The notes under the pieces were generated by a model. It saw only the letters and a program-made list of their open reading frames with translations, made no database searches and was not told where the DNA came from. A program made the translations under genes and the position numbers. Positions 34,228 through 43,543 of a stretch of DNA of 64,000 nucleotides are shown here, piece by piece. Source of the DNA: Roseburia rectibacter (GTDB lineage: Bacteria; Bacillota; Clostridia; Lachnospirales; Lachnospiraceae); the NCBI RefSeq assembly GCF_014287515.2, contig NZ_CP092473.1, positions 3,693,501 through 3,757,500 on the forward strand, written 5' to 3'. The stretch's first letter is position 1; every line of letters starts with the position of its first letter.

Positions 34228-34513
34228 AGATCTATTTCTCCTTACTTACTTTTTCGGAAGTATATATCAAAAAAGTGCATACTTGCTTATATTCTGCATT
34301 TCCATATAATTATAGACATGAACGTTCAGAAACACAAGATAGAATCCGAAATAAACAGGATTATCCCAGCGAAACCGCATGAAATTCAATTATGTGCAAA
34401 AATCAGCTCAAGCATGGAGGATTAGCGTGAAAAATAAGATTTTTCACACGCAAGATCCGTGCTTACACACAAACTCAAGATGCGCAAAAAACAGCTCAAG
34501 AATGGAGATTATC
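34228..34513. other. Divergent hxlR-nitroreductase control region with duplicated segment
   Basis: Contains a direct repeat: CAGCTCAAGCATGGAGGATT at 34403 and CAGCTCAAGAATGGAGATTA at 34494, each with a GGAG. Between them is a palindrome GCGTGAAAAAT-AAG-ATTTTTCACACGC (34426-34452), also found upstream of sdaAA (43544-43568). The upstream frame through this region is therefore unlikely to be coding. Confidence 0.55.
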
Positions 34514-35026
34514 ATGGAATTATTAGAGATTGCAAAAAAGAGACATTCTGTACGAAAGTACACAGGAAAAGAAATTGAACAGGAAAAACTGGATAAAATC
34601 TTAGAGGCTGCCCACGTAGCACCGACCGCCGCGAACATGCAGCCGGTACGCCTTATAGTCGTAAAAAGCAAAGAAGGACTGGAAAAAGTCGGAAAAGCAG
34701 CAAATATTTATCAGGCACCGGCTGCCATTGTCGTCTGTGCCAATAAGACAAAAGCCTGGAAGCGTCCGTTTGACGGCAAGATCACAACCGACATCGATGC
34801 CTCGATCCTGACCGACCATATGATGCTTGAGGCAACCGAGCTTGGTCTTGGCAGTGTCTGGATTTGCTACTTTAACCCGGACATATTAAAAGAAGAACTG
34901 AACCTTCCGGAAAACTTAGAACCGGTCAATATCTTAGCACTCGGATACAGTGATGAACCGGACGCATCCACAGAACGTCATAAAGATATGCGCATTGACA
35001 TGGATGAGCTGGTTTCCTACCTTTAA
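34514..35026 (+). CDS. Nitroreductase family protein
   Basis: 170-residue FMN-dependent oxidoreductase. RHSVRKYTGKEI at the N-terminus (FMN phosphate contact), APTAANMQPVRLIVV, and a C-terminal GLGSVWICYF segment are diagnostic. Start at ATG 34514 is 6 bp after GGAG; an in-frame ATG at 34502 and longer frames upstream are less likely. Short nitroreductases reduce nitroaromatics or quinones using NAD(P)H; the physiological substrate is unknown. Probably controlled by the divergent HxlR regulator. Confidence 0.9.
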   Translation: MELLEIAKKRHSVRKYTGKEIEQEKLDKILEAAHVAPTAANMQPVRLIVVKSKEGLEKVGKAANIYQAPAAIVVCANKTKAWKRPFDGKITTDIDASILTDHMMLEATELGLGSVWICYFNPDILKEELNLPENLEPVNILALGYSDEPDASTERHKDMRIDMDELVSYL

Positions 35027-35074
35027 AACAATAAACTGTTTCATAAGCAGACCTGTGATTTTGAATCATCACAA

Positions 35075-35154
35075 AAATTGCCAGGATCATGTACCGTCTC
35101 CAGAAGTCGGATTTTAATCCGACTTCTGGAGACGGTACATTGCCCTGGCAATTT
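35075..35154. repeat. Very long perfect hairpin (24-bp stem, nested in outer arms)
   Basis: TGTACCGTCTCCAGAAGTCG... at 35089-35112 and its exact complement at 35117-35140 enclose a 4-nt loop; outer arms AAATTGCCAGG (35075-35085) and CCTGGCAATTT (35144-35154) pair as well. It may serve as terminator for the nitroreductase gene, but it is far longer than needed and resembles a small inverted-repeat element. Confidence 0.8.
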
Positions 35155-35340
35155 CTTTATCACTTTTCTATTCAGGTGCTTACCACTCAGACTTACCACT
35201 TTTCTTACCACTTTGAATCACGGTTTTGTGATATTTTGCGATACTTTACGAGGTTTTCTCTGTCAACGTCAAATGCCTTCCATCACTTATCAATCAAGCA
35301 TTTCCACCACTTCCCAGTCCTTACTTCTCATGACGAACGC

Positions 35341-36552
35341 CTAGCGTTCGTCTACGACCTGGAAGATATAGAACTTCAAGTAATAACTCTCCGGCACATT
35401 CTCAGAATTTGCCCAGAGAATCGGATGGTCCGGCGCCTGTGTTCTGAATTCCACCTGGCGGAGTCTCTTGTGTGCTGCCTTTGCCGCCTCTTTGACTGTT
35501 TTTGCCAAAAGTTCCTGTGTCATGAAATGGGAGCAGGAACAAGTTGCAAGATAGCCGCCGTCTTTTACCAGTTTTAAGCCTTTCATGTTGATCTCACGGT
35601 AACCTTTGATCGCGTTTTTCGTTGCCTGGCGCGACTTGGTAAATGCCGGCGGGTCTAAGATGACAACATCATACTGCTCGCCGCTCTGCGCCAGTTTCGG
35701 CAGTTCATCGAGCACATTCGCACAGCGGAAATGAACGGTATCCTCCAGTCCGTTTCTGCGCGCATTTTCGTTTGCCTGCTGCACGGCATACTCGGAAATG
35801 TCAAGACCTGTGACATCCGCTGCCCCTGCAATTCCGGCATTTAAGGCAAATGTTCCCATATGGGTAAAGCAGTCTAACACCTTTTTCCCTTTACAGATCC
35901 GCTGCATCGCAAGGCGGTTATATTTCTGGTCTAAGAAAAATCCGGTTTTCTGTCCGTTTACGACATCAACCAGATAACGGACACCGTTTTCTGTAATCTC
36001 AACGTTAGTGTCAAATTCCTCGCCGATAAATCCTTTTACCTTTGGAAGTCCCTCTTTGGTGCGCTCATTGGCATCGCTTCTCTCATAAACGCCACGCACT
36101 TTGATGCCGTCTTTTCCAAGTTCTTCCTTTAATAAGGAAACGATCGTCTCCTTAAACTGCTCCATGCCAAGTGCTAAGCACTCTACCACAAGTACGTCCT
36201 CATATTTATCAATGACAAGTCCCGGCAGGAAATCTGCTTCCCCGAAGATTACACGGCAGGATGATGTATCGACCGTTGTTTTGCGGTACTCCCATGCATT
36301 TTTTACACGCATTTGTAAAAATGCGCGGTCGATCTCCTGATCCACATGTCTCGTCAGCATGCGGATGCGGATCTTTGAATTGGTATTGATAAATCCTTTT
36401 CCCATCGGATAGCCGTCAAAATCATGCACAACTACGATCTCTCCGTTTTCAAAACTTCCCATGACCGTATCAATCTCGTTATCAAAAATCCATGCACCGC
36501 CTGCCTTGATCGTTCTTCCTTCACCCTTTTTTAATGTCACAACTGCACTCAT
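35341..36552 (-). CDS. rlmI: Class I SAM-dependent rRNA methyltransferase, RlmI family
   Basis: 403 residues from ATG 36552, 6-7 bp after AGGTGG; an upstream in-frame ATG (36588) would add a KKKREKGG tail. N-terminal PUA domain (GRTIKAGGAWIFDNEI), central EEHD region, then SAM-binding LDCFTHMGTFALNAG and motif DPPAFTKSR. The family methylates cytosine C5 of 23S rRNA (C1962 in E. coli). Full length. A run of plus-strand frames opposite it are shadows. Confidence 0.9.
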   Translation of the reverse strand: MSAVVTLKKGEGRTIKAGGAWIFDNEIDTVMGSFENGEIVVVHDFDGYPMGKGFINTNSKIRIRMLTRHVDQEIDRAFLQMRVKNAWEYRKTTVDTSSCRVIFGEADFLPGLVIDKYEDVLVVECLALGMEQFKETIVSLLKEELGKDGIKVRGVYERSDANERTKEGLPKVKGFIGEEFDTNVEITENGVRYLVDVVNGQKTGFFLDQKYNRLAMQRICKGKKVLDCFTHMGTFALNAGIAGAADVTGLDISEYAVQQANENARRNGLEDTVHFRCANVLDELPKLAQSGEQYDVVILDPPAFTKSRQATKNAIKGYREINMKGLKLVKDGGYLATCSCSHFMTQELLAKTVKEAAKAAHKRLRQVEFRTQAPDHPILWANSENVPESYYLKFYIFQVVDER

Positions 36553-36591
36553 TTTCCATCCACCTTTCTCACGCTTTTTCTTTTCCATAAT

Positions 36592-36702
36592 TTACAACAT
36601 AAATCTCCACGCAGACCAGCACCAATGCCACCAGGCACAGCAAAGCAGTGCACCGATCCACACCACAATGGTTTTCTGCATCCATTGTTCATTTAATTGC
36701 AT
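36592..36702 (-). CDS. Possible 36-aa single-pass membrane peptide
   Basis: GAGGAAAA precedes ATG 36702. The product MQLNEQWMQKTIVVWIGALL... continues with CCAWWHWCWSAW, a hydrophobic stretch rich in tryptophan and cysteine, then RFML. It lies 40 bp upstream of rlmI on the same strand. Small membrane peptides of this type are often real but conservation cannot be judged here. Confidence 0.4.
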   Translation of the reverse strand: MQLNEQWMQKTIVVWIGALLCCAWWHWCWSAWRFML

Positions 36703-36926
36703 TTGTTTTCCTCATTTCCTGATTTTTGCATTTACCCATTGTAGCACATTCCATGCTGCCTATAAAATATTTTTTAAACAAAAACTGTTTCTTGTAACTG
36801 CCTGCCATGTCCGATATAATAAATACTATAAAAAAGCAGACTATATTTTTTCATACGACATATACAGCACTACATATATCTGTTGTGAATCATTATAAAA
36901 AACATACACAAACAGGGGGACTTTCC

Positions 36927-37997
36927 ATGGCTACGATAAGTTTATGCATGATCGTAAAAAATGAAGAAGCGGTTCTTGCCCGCTGCCTCGATTCAATTGC
37001 AGATCTTATGGATGAGATCATCATCGTAGATACCGGTTCTACGGATCACACAAAGGAGATCGCTGCAAAATACACCAGTCAGATCTATGATTTTAAATGG
37101 ACAAGCGATTTTTCCGCGGCGAGAAATTTTTCTTTTTCCAAGGCAAACATGGATTACATCTATACCGCCGATGCAGACGAGGTTTTAGATGAATTTAACC
37201 ATGAGCGTTTTCTGCGTCTGAAAAATGCACTGCTGCCGGAAATCGAGATCGTTCAGATGAAATATGTGACGGACGCTGATTTTGACACCGTTTTAAATGC
37301 AAAAAAAGAATACCGTCCGAAGCTGTTCAAACGTCTGCGCACCTTTACCTGGGTCGATCCGGTGCACGAGACAGTAAGACTTACTCCCGTGATTTTTGAC
37401 AGTGATGTTGAAATTTTACATAAACCACAGAACTTTCACAGCAAACGTGACTTCTCTATTTTCATCAAAAACTTCCAGAGTGGTCACGAGCTTTCTCCAA
37501 AAATCCGCACCATGTATGCCAAAGAGCTGTTAAAGACTGGTGATACAAAAGATTTCTGGGATGCCAAACCGATCTTTCAGTATATCTTAGAGCATGACCT
37601 CTCCGATGATGCGATGAAAGAAGCCTCCTGCGTACTCGCACATGTATACCGCCTAGAGGACAACAAAAATGAATTTTTCAAGCTGACGATGAAGGATATG
37701 CTGACCACTCCATGTTCCGAGATCTGTTATGAACTTGGCACCTATTTTCTTGCACAGAAGGATTTAAATGAGGCTGTTATCTGGTTTTACAATGCCGCCT
37801 ACGAGACGGAGAGCATCTTAGATGTCCACACCAACGGCGATCTCCCACTATACGGATTGGTCGAATGTTATGAACTGCTTCTCGCCGAGGCAAAATCGAA
37901 TATCCCTTCGGATACCATGCTGGTTTCAAGCTATGAGGAAGCGTTGGAAAAATACCGCCGTGAGTCGCAGAGCTGGACGATGCCGGTAGAGAATTAA
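36927..37997 (+). CDS. Family 2 glycosyltransferase with TPR-like C-terminus
   Basis: 356 residues from ATG 36927, 6-8 bp after AGGGGG. GT-A fold: ISLCMIVKNEEAVLARCLDS, IIVDTGSTDHT, and the metal-binding DADE in YTADADEVLDE; the acceptor region has FTWVDPVHETV. The last 150 residues are helical repeats (FQYILEHDLSDDAMKEASCV, YELGTYFLAQKDLNEAVIWF) like TPRs. Such enzymes (SunS/YtcC type) can glycosylate proteins or peptides; target unknown. It stands alone, followed by stacked hairpins. Confidence 0.88.
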   Translation: MATISLCMIVKNEEAVLARCLDSIADLMDEIIIVDTGSTDHTKEIAAKYTSQIYDFKWTSDFSAARNFSFSKANMDYIYTADADEVLDEFNHERFLRLKNALLPEIEIVQMKYVTDADFDTVLNAKKEYRPKLFKRLRTFTWVDPVHETVRLTPVIFDSDVEILHKPQNFHSKRDFSIFIKNFQSGHELSPKIRTMYAKELLKTGDTKDFWDAKPIFQYILEHDLSDDAMKEASCVLAHVYRLEDNKNEFFKLTMKDMLTTPCSEICYELGTYFLAQKDLNEAVIWFYNAAYETESILDVHTNGDLPLYGLVECYELLLAEAKSNIPSDTMLVSSYEEALEKYRRESQSWTMPVEN

Positions 37998-38000
37998 TTG

Positions 38001-38147
38001 AGTTACTGTTCACTCGCAAGCTTGACACTTGCTGTCAAGCTGTGCGCCAAAGACTATATCATGCCAGATTACAGCCCCATGCATCGAAGATGCATTTAAA
38101 ATGGGCTGTAATTGTTACTGCTCACACAGTATGTGTGAACAGTAACT
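38001..38147. repeat. Three nested or adjacent hairpins after the glycosyltransferase gene
   Basis: AGCTTGACA/TGTCAAGCT (about 38019-38041), ATTACAGCCC.../GGGCTGTAAT with an inner ATGCATC/GATGCAT (38068-38112), and GTTACTG.TCACACA/TGTGTGA.CAGTAAC (38114-38146). The last arm also pairs with AGTTACTGTTCAC at 38001-38013, so an alternative large fold exists. Possibly a terminator or a repetitive intergenic element. Confidence 0.65.
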
Positions 38148-38155
38148 TAATTGAC

Positions 38156-38184
38156 TTGTCAAACCCTCCATAAAGTGTTAGGAT
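38156..38184 (+). promoter_or_regulatory. Candidate promoter of but
   Basis: TTGTCA (38156-38161), 17 bp, TAGGAT (38179-38184), about 70 bp before the start. Two mismatches in the -10 box, so tentative. Confidence 0.4.
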
Positions 38185-38253
38185 AAGACTATGGTAAATT
38201 TTTAACAATCTTTTTATATCATGATTTTTAACAATTATGAGGAGGTATTTGTG

Positions 38254-39594
38254 ATGGATTATTCACAGGAATACAAACAGAAACTTGTATCTGCCGATGA
38301 GGCGGTAAAATTGATCAAATCCGGTGACTGGGTTGACTTCGGATGGTGTACGAACACCGTAGATGCCCTTGATCAGGCGCTGGCAAAACGTACCGATGAG
38401 TTGACAAACGTAAACCTGCGCGGTGGTATCCTTTTAAAACCGTTAGCTACTTTCGCACGCGAGGACGCCGGTGAGCACTTTACATGGAACTCATGGCATA
38501 TGTCAGGTATCGAACGTAAAATGATCAGCCGCGGATGCGCTTTCTATTCACCAATCCGTTACTCCGAACTGCCACGTTACTACCGCGAGCTTGACTGCCC
38601 GGATGATGTAGCAATGTTTCAGGTAGCTCCGATGGATTCCCATGGATATTTCAATTTCGGACCAAGTGCCTCCCATCTCGGTGCAATGTGTGAGAGAGCA
38701 AAACACATCATCGTAGAGGTCAATGAAAACATGCCGCGCTGCCTTGGCGGAACAGAATGCGGAATTCACATTTCCGATGTAACATATATCGTAGAGGGTT
38801 CTAATCCTCCGATCGGCGAGCTTGGTGCCGGCGGTCCTGCAACAGATATCGACAAGACGGTTGCCAAACTGATCGTAGACGAGATTCCGAACGGTGCATG
38901 TTTGCAGCTTGGTATCGGTGGTATGCCAAACGCTGTCGGTTCCCTGATCGCGGAGTCCGACTTAAAAGATCTTGGTGTCCACACAGAGATGTATGTAGAT
39001 GCATTCGTTGACATCGCAAAAGCCGGAAAGATCACCGGTGCAAAGAAAAATATTGACCGCTACCGTCAGACCTACGCTTTCGGTGCAGGTACCAAGAAAA
39101 TGTACGATTACTTAGACGACAACCCAGAGCTAATGAGTGCTCCGGTTGACTATACCAACGATATCCGTTCCATCTCTGCACTCGATAACTTTATCTCCAT
39201 CAACAACGCCGTTGATATCGACCTCTTCGGTCAGGTCAATGCAGAGTCAGCAGGTATCAAGCAGATCAGTGGTGCCGGCGGACAGTTAGACTTCGTATTA
39301 GGTGCTTATCTGTCAAAAGGCGGCAAGAGCTTTATCTGCCTGTCCTCGACCTTTAAGACCAAAGACGGACAGGTACAGTCAAGAATCCGCCCGACATTGG
39401 CAAACGGTTCCATCGTAACTGATACCCGTGCCAACACACATTATGTTGTAACGGAATATGGTAAAGTAAATGTCAAAGGACTTTCCGCTTGGCAGAAAGC
39501 CGAAGCATTGATCTCCATCGCTCACCCGGATTTCCGTGACGAGCTGATCAAAGAAGCAGAAAGAATGCACATCTGGAGACGCAGCAACAAATAG
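38254..39594 (+). CDS. but: Butyryl-CoA:acetate CoA-transferase
   Basis: 446 residues from ATG 38254, 8 bp after GAGGAGG. Transfers CoA from butyryl-CoA to acetate, giving butyrate and acetyl-CoA: the last step of butyrate formation in Roseburia, Eubacterium rectale and Faecalibacterium. The sequence [20 protein letters not shown], the glycine-rich [13 protein letters not shown] and the likely catalytic glutamate in VHTEMYVDA agree with the family I CoA-transferase of these species. Monocistronic, ended by a hairpin and terminator. It is the best taxonomic marker in the window; 4-hydroxybutyrate CoA-transferase is the main alternative, judged less likely. Confidence 0.92.
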   Translation: MDYSQEYKQKLVSADEAVKLIKSGDWVDFGWCTNTVDALDQALAKRTDELTNVNLRGGILLKPLATFAREDAGEHFTWNSWHMSGIERKMISRGCAFYSPIRYSELPRYYRELDCPDDVAMFQVAPMDSHGYFNFGPSASHLGAMCERAKHIIVEVNENMPRCLGGTECGIHISDVTYIVEGSNPPIGELGAGGPATDIDKTVAKLIVDEIPNGACLQLGIGGMPNAVGSLIAESDLKDLGVHTEMYVDAFVDIAKAGKITGAKKNIDRYRQTYAFGAGTKKMYDYLDDNPELMSAPVDYTNDIRSISALDNFISINNAVDIDLFGQVNAESAGIKQISGAGGQLDFVLGAYLSKGGKSFICLSSTFKTKDGQVQSRIRPTLANGSIVTDTRANTHYVVTEYGKVNVKGLSAWQKAEALISIAHPDFRDELIKEAERMHIWRRSNK

Positions 39595-39609
39595 ATTGCT
39601 TGTAAACTT

Positions 39610-39644
39610 TATAATTCATAGGATGTAATTTCCTATGAATTATA
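39610..39644. other. Perfect 14-bp hairpin after but
   Basis: TATAATTCATAGGA and its exact complement with a 7-nt loop, 15 bp after the stop. No T-run, so perhaps an mRNA 3'-end stabiliser. Confidence 0.6.
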
Positions 39645-39684
39645 GAATGGACGCTCCGCGAACATTCTATTATCACGAATCAAG

Positions 39685-39723
39685 AAAAAGGCAGAACCGC
39701 TTCATCCCCGGTTCTGCCTTTTC
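39685..39723. terminator. Bidirectional terminator between but and the ABC transporter genes
   Basis: AAAAAGGCAGAACCG / CGGTTCTGCCTTTT with 9-nt loop and T-run on either strand. Serves the convergent but (+) and permease (-) genes. Confidence 0.88.
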
Positions 39724-39726
39724 TTC

Positions 39727-40431
39727 TTATACTGTCACTCTTTGTTTTTTCAATAAATTCCACCCCAGCACTGCCATAATAACTGCTGCCACAACTCCGG
39801 CGGCAAACAGATACTGCACGATATTTTCCAGACCGATCTGTTCACCAAGCTGATGCATCTTTGCTGCCATCACTTCATTTTCACTCAATTTGACCGGCAC
39901 AAGTGTGAGAAACATCCAGATCGCCCATACTACCCAGAATGCTTTCATGCCAAACCTAAGGATCACAGCCCCTAAAAACAGTTCAACAACCGTCATTCCA
40001 ACGATAACCGCAAGAAGATATTTCCACTGAAAATACTGTGTAACATCCAGTATAATTTCACACTGCGGATAGATCACACTGATTAATGCAAGTTCTATCT
40101 TTCCAAGTACAAACAGTAACAATTCCAAGCCTGCAAGTTCCACCATATTAAACAATGCATAGCTTCCCACAAATGATTTTCTTGTTGCGCCCATAGACAG
40201 CGCCATATTAAACTCTCCAACAAATGAAAATGTGATTCCAAAGAAATGCATAAATACCAATATAATCATCCCAATCAGCATTCCAAGCGTTACACATTCT
40301 TTTTCCACGGTGTTTGCCCGGATAATCATCATAACAATGATTCCAAACACATAACCGCCAAATGCAGCCACAAGGAACTGCAACACTTCCATCTTTCTTG
40401 TTTTACACTGTATCAAAAAATTTTCGATCAT
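39727..40431 (-). CDS. ABC transporter permease subunit (ABC-2 like)
   Basis: 234 residues with about six membrane helices (FLVAAFGGYVFGIIVMMIIR, MLIGMIILVFMHFFGITFSF, ...). A short loop LSMGATRKSF after the second helix is typical of ABC-2 exporters. Last gene of a GntR-ATPase-permease-permease operon. Substrate unknown; similar modules remove antibiotics or peptides. Confidence 0.78.
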   Translation of the reverse strand: MIENFLIQCKTRKMEVLQFLVAAFGGYVFGIIVMMIIRANTVEKECVTLGMLIGMIILVFMHFFGITFSFVGEFNMALSMGATRKSFVGSYALFNMVELAGLELLLFVLGKIELALISVIYPQCEIILDVTQYFQWKYLLAVIVGMTVVELFLGAVILRFGMKAFWVVWAIWMFLTLVPVKLSENEVMAAKMHQLGEQIGLENIVQYLFAAGVVAAVIMAVLGWNLLKKQRVTV

Positions 40432-40481
40432 TTTTCACACCCTGCGCCTTTCATATCGTCCCGGTTTTCTGCACAAATTTA

Positions 40482-41159
40482 TTACACACGAACTTCATAC
40501 TTTGACACAACACGAAGCATCATGACCAGGCTTATTACATAAAACACTGCCGCTGCAACTGCACCGATCACAAGCACTCCTGCAACAATACTGCCGGACA
40601 GGCTTTCAACCCATGCGATCACCGTATCACAAAACCCGACTCCTGTAACAAAACCGGCACCCACAAAAAATACCACTGCTATCGTTATAATAATTCCTAC
40701 CGCCATTCCCTTTTTTCCATAATGCATCTGCAATACAGCACAGATCTGTCCGAATGCTATGCAGAAAAGGAACGCTTCCGCAATCAGTATATTTTTAAAG
40801 CCTTCCAATCTGCCAACTGACATATAGCCTGTAAAAAGGATAAACAGATATGACGTGACTGCATAGACTGCATACAAAAGCTGTGCTCCCCATGCAGCCT
40901 CTTTTCTGCCAGAGCCAAAGGAAATGACCATCGGGATATACGCACCTGCATAACTGATTGGTCCGATGTAATTAAACATAATTCCTATAAGGATGGCAAA
41001 AAGATTGGCATTTTGCCAGAATCCATCGTCGGCACTGTTACCCAGGCTGAAAAAGAAGCCATACAATATAACAAAACCCATAAGGATCGCTGTCATCTGC
41101 ACGCCATATTTCCCCCAGAAAAGCAGATTCCTTTTTATTATCATTTTAGACTGTTCCAT
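40482..41159 (-). CDS. ABC transporter permease subunit
   Basis: 225 residues, six predicted membrane helices, MEQSKMIIKRNLLFWGKYGV start after GGGAGG. Contains SFGSGRKEAAWG, the counterpart of the SMGATRKSF loop in the neighbouring subunit, so the two may form a heterodimer. 22 bp downstream of the ATPase gene. Confidence 0.78.
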   Translation of the reverse strand: MEQSKMIIKRNLLFWGKYGVQMTAILMGFVILYGFFFSLGNSADDGFWQNANLFAILIGIMFNYIGPISYAGAYIPMVISFGSGRKEAAWGAQLLYAVYAVTSYLFILFTGYMSVGRLEGFKNILIAEAFLFCIAFGQICAVLQMHYGKKGMAVGIIITIAVVFFVGAGFVTGVGFCDTVIAWVESLSGSIVAGVLVIGAVAAAVFYVISLVMMLRVVSKYEVRV

Positions 41160-41181
41160 TTTCCATTCCTCCCGCTATTTC

Positions 41182-42057
41182 CTAGTCATCTAATCCGCAC
41201 AGTGAAACAAATAATTTCTCCAGGCTGATTGGCTGTATCGTCACATCATAACCCTTTGGCAGCGCCTGGTCTTCTTTTAAAAGTATGGTCACACTCTTGC
41301 TGCGTCCCATTTTTTCCTCGTGATGTTTCTCATATCCTTCCGTCGCCCGGTCTACCACTTCCGCAAGTCCGCTGACATGGTAACTTCTCTCCAACAGATC
41401 CTGTGTATTTTCTTTCAGCAAAAGACTGCCATCCTTAATCATAATGACCTCTTCCATCAGGTCTGCTGCCTCCTCGATAATGTGCGTGGATATCACAAAA
41501 GTCCGTCCTGTCTCTGTATACTCTTCCATCAGTTTATGGTAAAAGTACTCGCGCATCACAACATCTAACCCCGCCACCGGCTCATCTAAAAATGTGAAAT
41601 CCGCTTTGCTGGCAAGTGCAACAATGATCGTTACCATGGAAAGCATACCTTTTGACATTTTGTTGATGCGCTGTTTCGTGTTCAATTCAAACTTCTCGAT
41701 CAGCTCATCTGCCATCTTCTGATCCCAGTTCGGATAATAATAAGATGCATTCTTTAAATACTCTTTTACTTTTAAAGCACTGGCACCGCTTCCATACAGG
41801 TTGGTCGACAGTTCTCTCGAAAAGCAGATATGATCTAATGCTTTTCTATTTTCCCAGACCTTTTCACCATTCCATGTCACACTTCCCTCTGTCGACGGAT
41901 TCTGCGCGGACAAGATTGATAACAGTGTTGTTTTTCCTGCACCGTTTCTTCCGATCAGACCATAGATTTTTCCTTTTTCCAGTGTAAAATCTATATTTTT
42001 TAAAACCTCTTTTTTCCCATAACTCTTATTGACATTGCTGCAAATGATTGCTTCCAT
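41182..42057 (-). CDS. ABC transporter ATP-binding protein, YtrB type
   Basis: 291 residues: Walker A GRNGAGKTT, Q-loop, signature KMSKGMLSMV (degenerate relative to LSGGQ), Walker B FTFLDEPVAGLD, and H-loop ISTHIIEEA. The weak signature is usual in YtrB-like subunits. Energises the two permeases encoded downstream. Confidence 0.92.
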   Translation of the reverse strand: MEAIICSNVNKSYGKKEVLKNIDFTLEKGKIYGLIGRNGAGKTTLLSILSAQNPSTEGSVTWNGEKVWENRKALDHICFSRELSTNLYGSGASALKVKEYLKNASYYYPNWDQKMADELIEKFELNTKQRINKMSKGMLSMVTIIVALASKADFTFLDEPVAGLDVVMREYFYHKLMEEYTETGRTFVISTHIIEEAADLMEEVIMIKDGSLLLKENTQDLLERSYHVSGLAEVVDRATEGYEKHHEEKMGRSKSVTILLKEDQALPKGYDVTIQPISLEKLFVSLCGLDD

Positions 42058-42072
42058 TTTATTTTCCCCCTT

Positions 42073-42438
42073 TTATTTATCTGCTGACTGAATCATTTTA
42101 ATGACCTCATTTTTATCAAGTCCTAAACTCGCTGCTTCCTCTAATAACTTTTTGACATAGTGCGTATAAAACTCATTTCGTCTGCGGTTTAAAATGTTTT
42201 CTTTTGCCCCTTCTGCTACAAACATGCCGATTCCTCTTTTCTTATATAAGATTCCTTCATCTACCAATATATTTACGCCCTTTGCTGCGGTCGCCGGGTT
42301 GATCGCATATAGCTTTGCCAGCTCATTGGTACTCGGCACACGCTCTTCCTCCAGAAGAATATCCCTCAAAATATCTGTTTCGATCATTTCTGCGATCTGC
42401 AGATAAATGGATTTCTCCTGCGTTAATATTTCATTCAT
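42073..42438 (-). CDS. GntR-family regulator, YtrA type
   Basis: 121 residues from ATG 42438, after AAGGAG. Winged helix VPSTNELAKLYAINPATAAK and a short helical C-terminus, typical of the YtrA subfamily that represses adjacent ABC exporter genes. First gene of the operon. Confidence 0.9.
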   Translation of the reverse strand: MNEILTQEKSIYLQIAEMIETDILRDILLEEERVPSTNELAKLYAINPATAAKGVNILVDEGILYKKRGIGMFVAEGAKENILNRRRNEFYTHYVKKLLEEAASLGLDKNEVIKMIQSADK

Positions 42439-42482
42439 GCATAATGGCTCCTTTCTCAAATTTTTATATTTCGTCACTTCGT

Positions 42483-42535
42483 TATTTAGTTATATGGTTC
42501 ATTACTTGTGTAACTAACCATAGCACCAAGATGTG
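42483..42535 (-). promoter_or_regulatory. Candidate YtrA-type operator
   Basis: Minus strand: ATGGTTAGTTAC...AATGAACCATATAACTA holds two overlapping inverted repeats (ATGGTT/AACCAT and TAGTTA/TAACTA), 45-95 bp before the GntR start. YtrA-type regulators bind such spaced repeats. Confidence 0.42.
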
Positions 42536-42573
42536 ATATTGTCAACTATTTTATTCAAAAAATTTTTTATAAT

Positions 42574-42633
42574 AAAAAAGCAACACCATCATAACTGATC
42601 TGTAAATCAGATCGTTATGTGTGTTGCTTTAAA
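42574..42633. terminator. Strong terminator between sdaAA and the GntR gene
   Basis: AAAAAGCAACAC...GATCT / AGATC...GTGTTGCTTT stem with an A-run on one side and T-run on the other. Located just after the sdaAA stop. Confidence 0.85.
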
Positions 42634-42643
42634 CATTCCCCTT

Positions 42644-43525
42644 TTATTCCTGCGTTCTGCCCCCGGACATCCGCTCACGGATCTCCACTCCGGTCGGTGT
42701 TCCGGCAAGTCCACCTTTTCCTGTCTCCCGGATATCTTCGGACATGCTTCTTCCAATGCTTCGCATCGCATCGATCACTTCATCCGGCGGAATTTTACTG
42801 AATATGCCGGCTCTCGTCAGATCGGCAGAAGTCAGCGCATTGACTGCTCCCATCACATTTCGTTTGACACACGGCACTTCCACTAATCCGGCAACCGGAT
42901 CACAGGCAAGTCCCAGCAGATTTTTTAATGCCAGTGCTGCCGCATTTGCGATCTCTTTTGCACTGCCTCCTAATAAGTGCATGACACCGCCAGCCGCCAT
43001 CGCAGATGCCGAACCTATCTCCGCCTGACAGCCGCCCGCTGCACCAGCTAAAAAAGCCCGCTCTGCGATCACGCCGCCGATGCCTGCTGCCACAAACAAT
43101 GCCTCCACCATTTTCTCTTCGGAATATCCCTTTTCTTCCTGCAGACTCAGAAATACTGCTGGAACAACACCACATGAACCAGCCGTCGGCGCCGCCACGA
43201 TACGCTTCATGCAGGCATTCGACTCACTGGTTTTTAATGCCTTTTCCATGACTTTCCCAATAAAATCGCCGCATAGTAAATTACCCGCAGCCCTTGCATC
43301 CATCATTTTTTTGCCCTCTGTGCCGACAAGCCCGCTCTCGGATTTTAATTTTTCATCATAACGCTCGTCCGCATCCTTCATTGCCTGATACATCGCGCGC
43401 ATCTGCCCAAAAGACACATCCTCCGTGATTCCCTGTTCCCGGCAGTCATCCTCCTGCACGATCTTCCAAAATGGTTTCCCGGATGCTTCTTCTAATTCAC
43501 ATAATTCCTGTAATGATCCATACAT
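42644..43525 (-). CDS. sdaAA: L-serine dehydratase, Fe-S type, alpha subunit
   Basis: 293 residues from ATG 43525, 6 bp after GGAG. Converts L-serine to pyruvate and ammonia with a 4Fe-4S cluster. Cluster and active-site segments: AAPTAGSCGVVPA, GGCQAEIGSASAM and ACDPVAGLVEVPCVKRN. Oxygen-sensitive enzyme of anaerobes. Encoded 100 bp downstream of the beta subunit gene. Confidence 0.95.
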   Translation of the reverse strand: MYGSLQELCELEEASGKPFWKIVQEDDCREQGITEDVSFGQMRAMYQAMKDADERYDEKLKSESGLVGTEGKKMMDARAAGNLLCGDFIGKVMEKALKTSESNACMKRIVAAPTAGSCGVVPAVFLSLQEEKGYSEEKMVEALFVAAGIGGVIAERAFLAGAAGGCQAEIGSASAMAAGGVMHLLGGSAKEIANAAALALKNLLGLACDPVAGLVEVPCVKRNVMGAVNALTSADLTRAGIFSKIPPDEVIDAMRSIGRSMSEDIRETGKGGLAGTPTGVEIRERMSGGRTQE

Positions 43526-43543
43526 AAAAATCTCCATTCCTGC

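Noticed and set aside
35089..35577. Plus-strand frame of 162 codons
   Set aside because: It begins in the long hairpin and runs antisense to rlmI.
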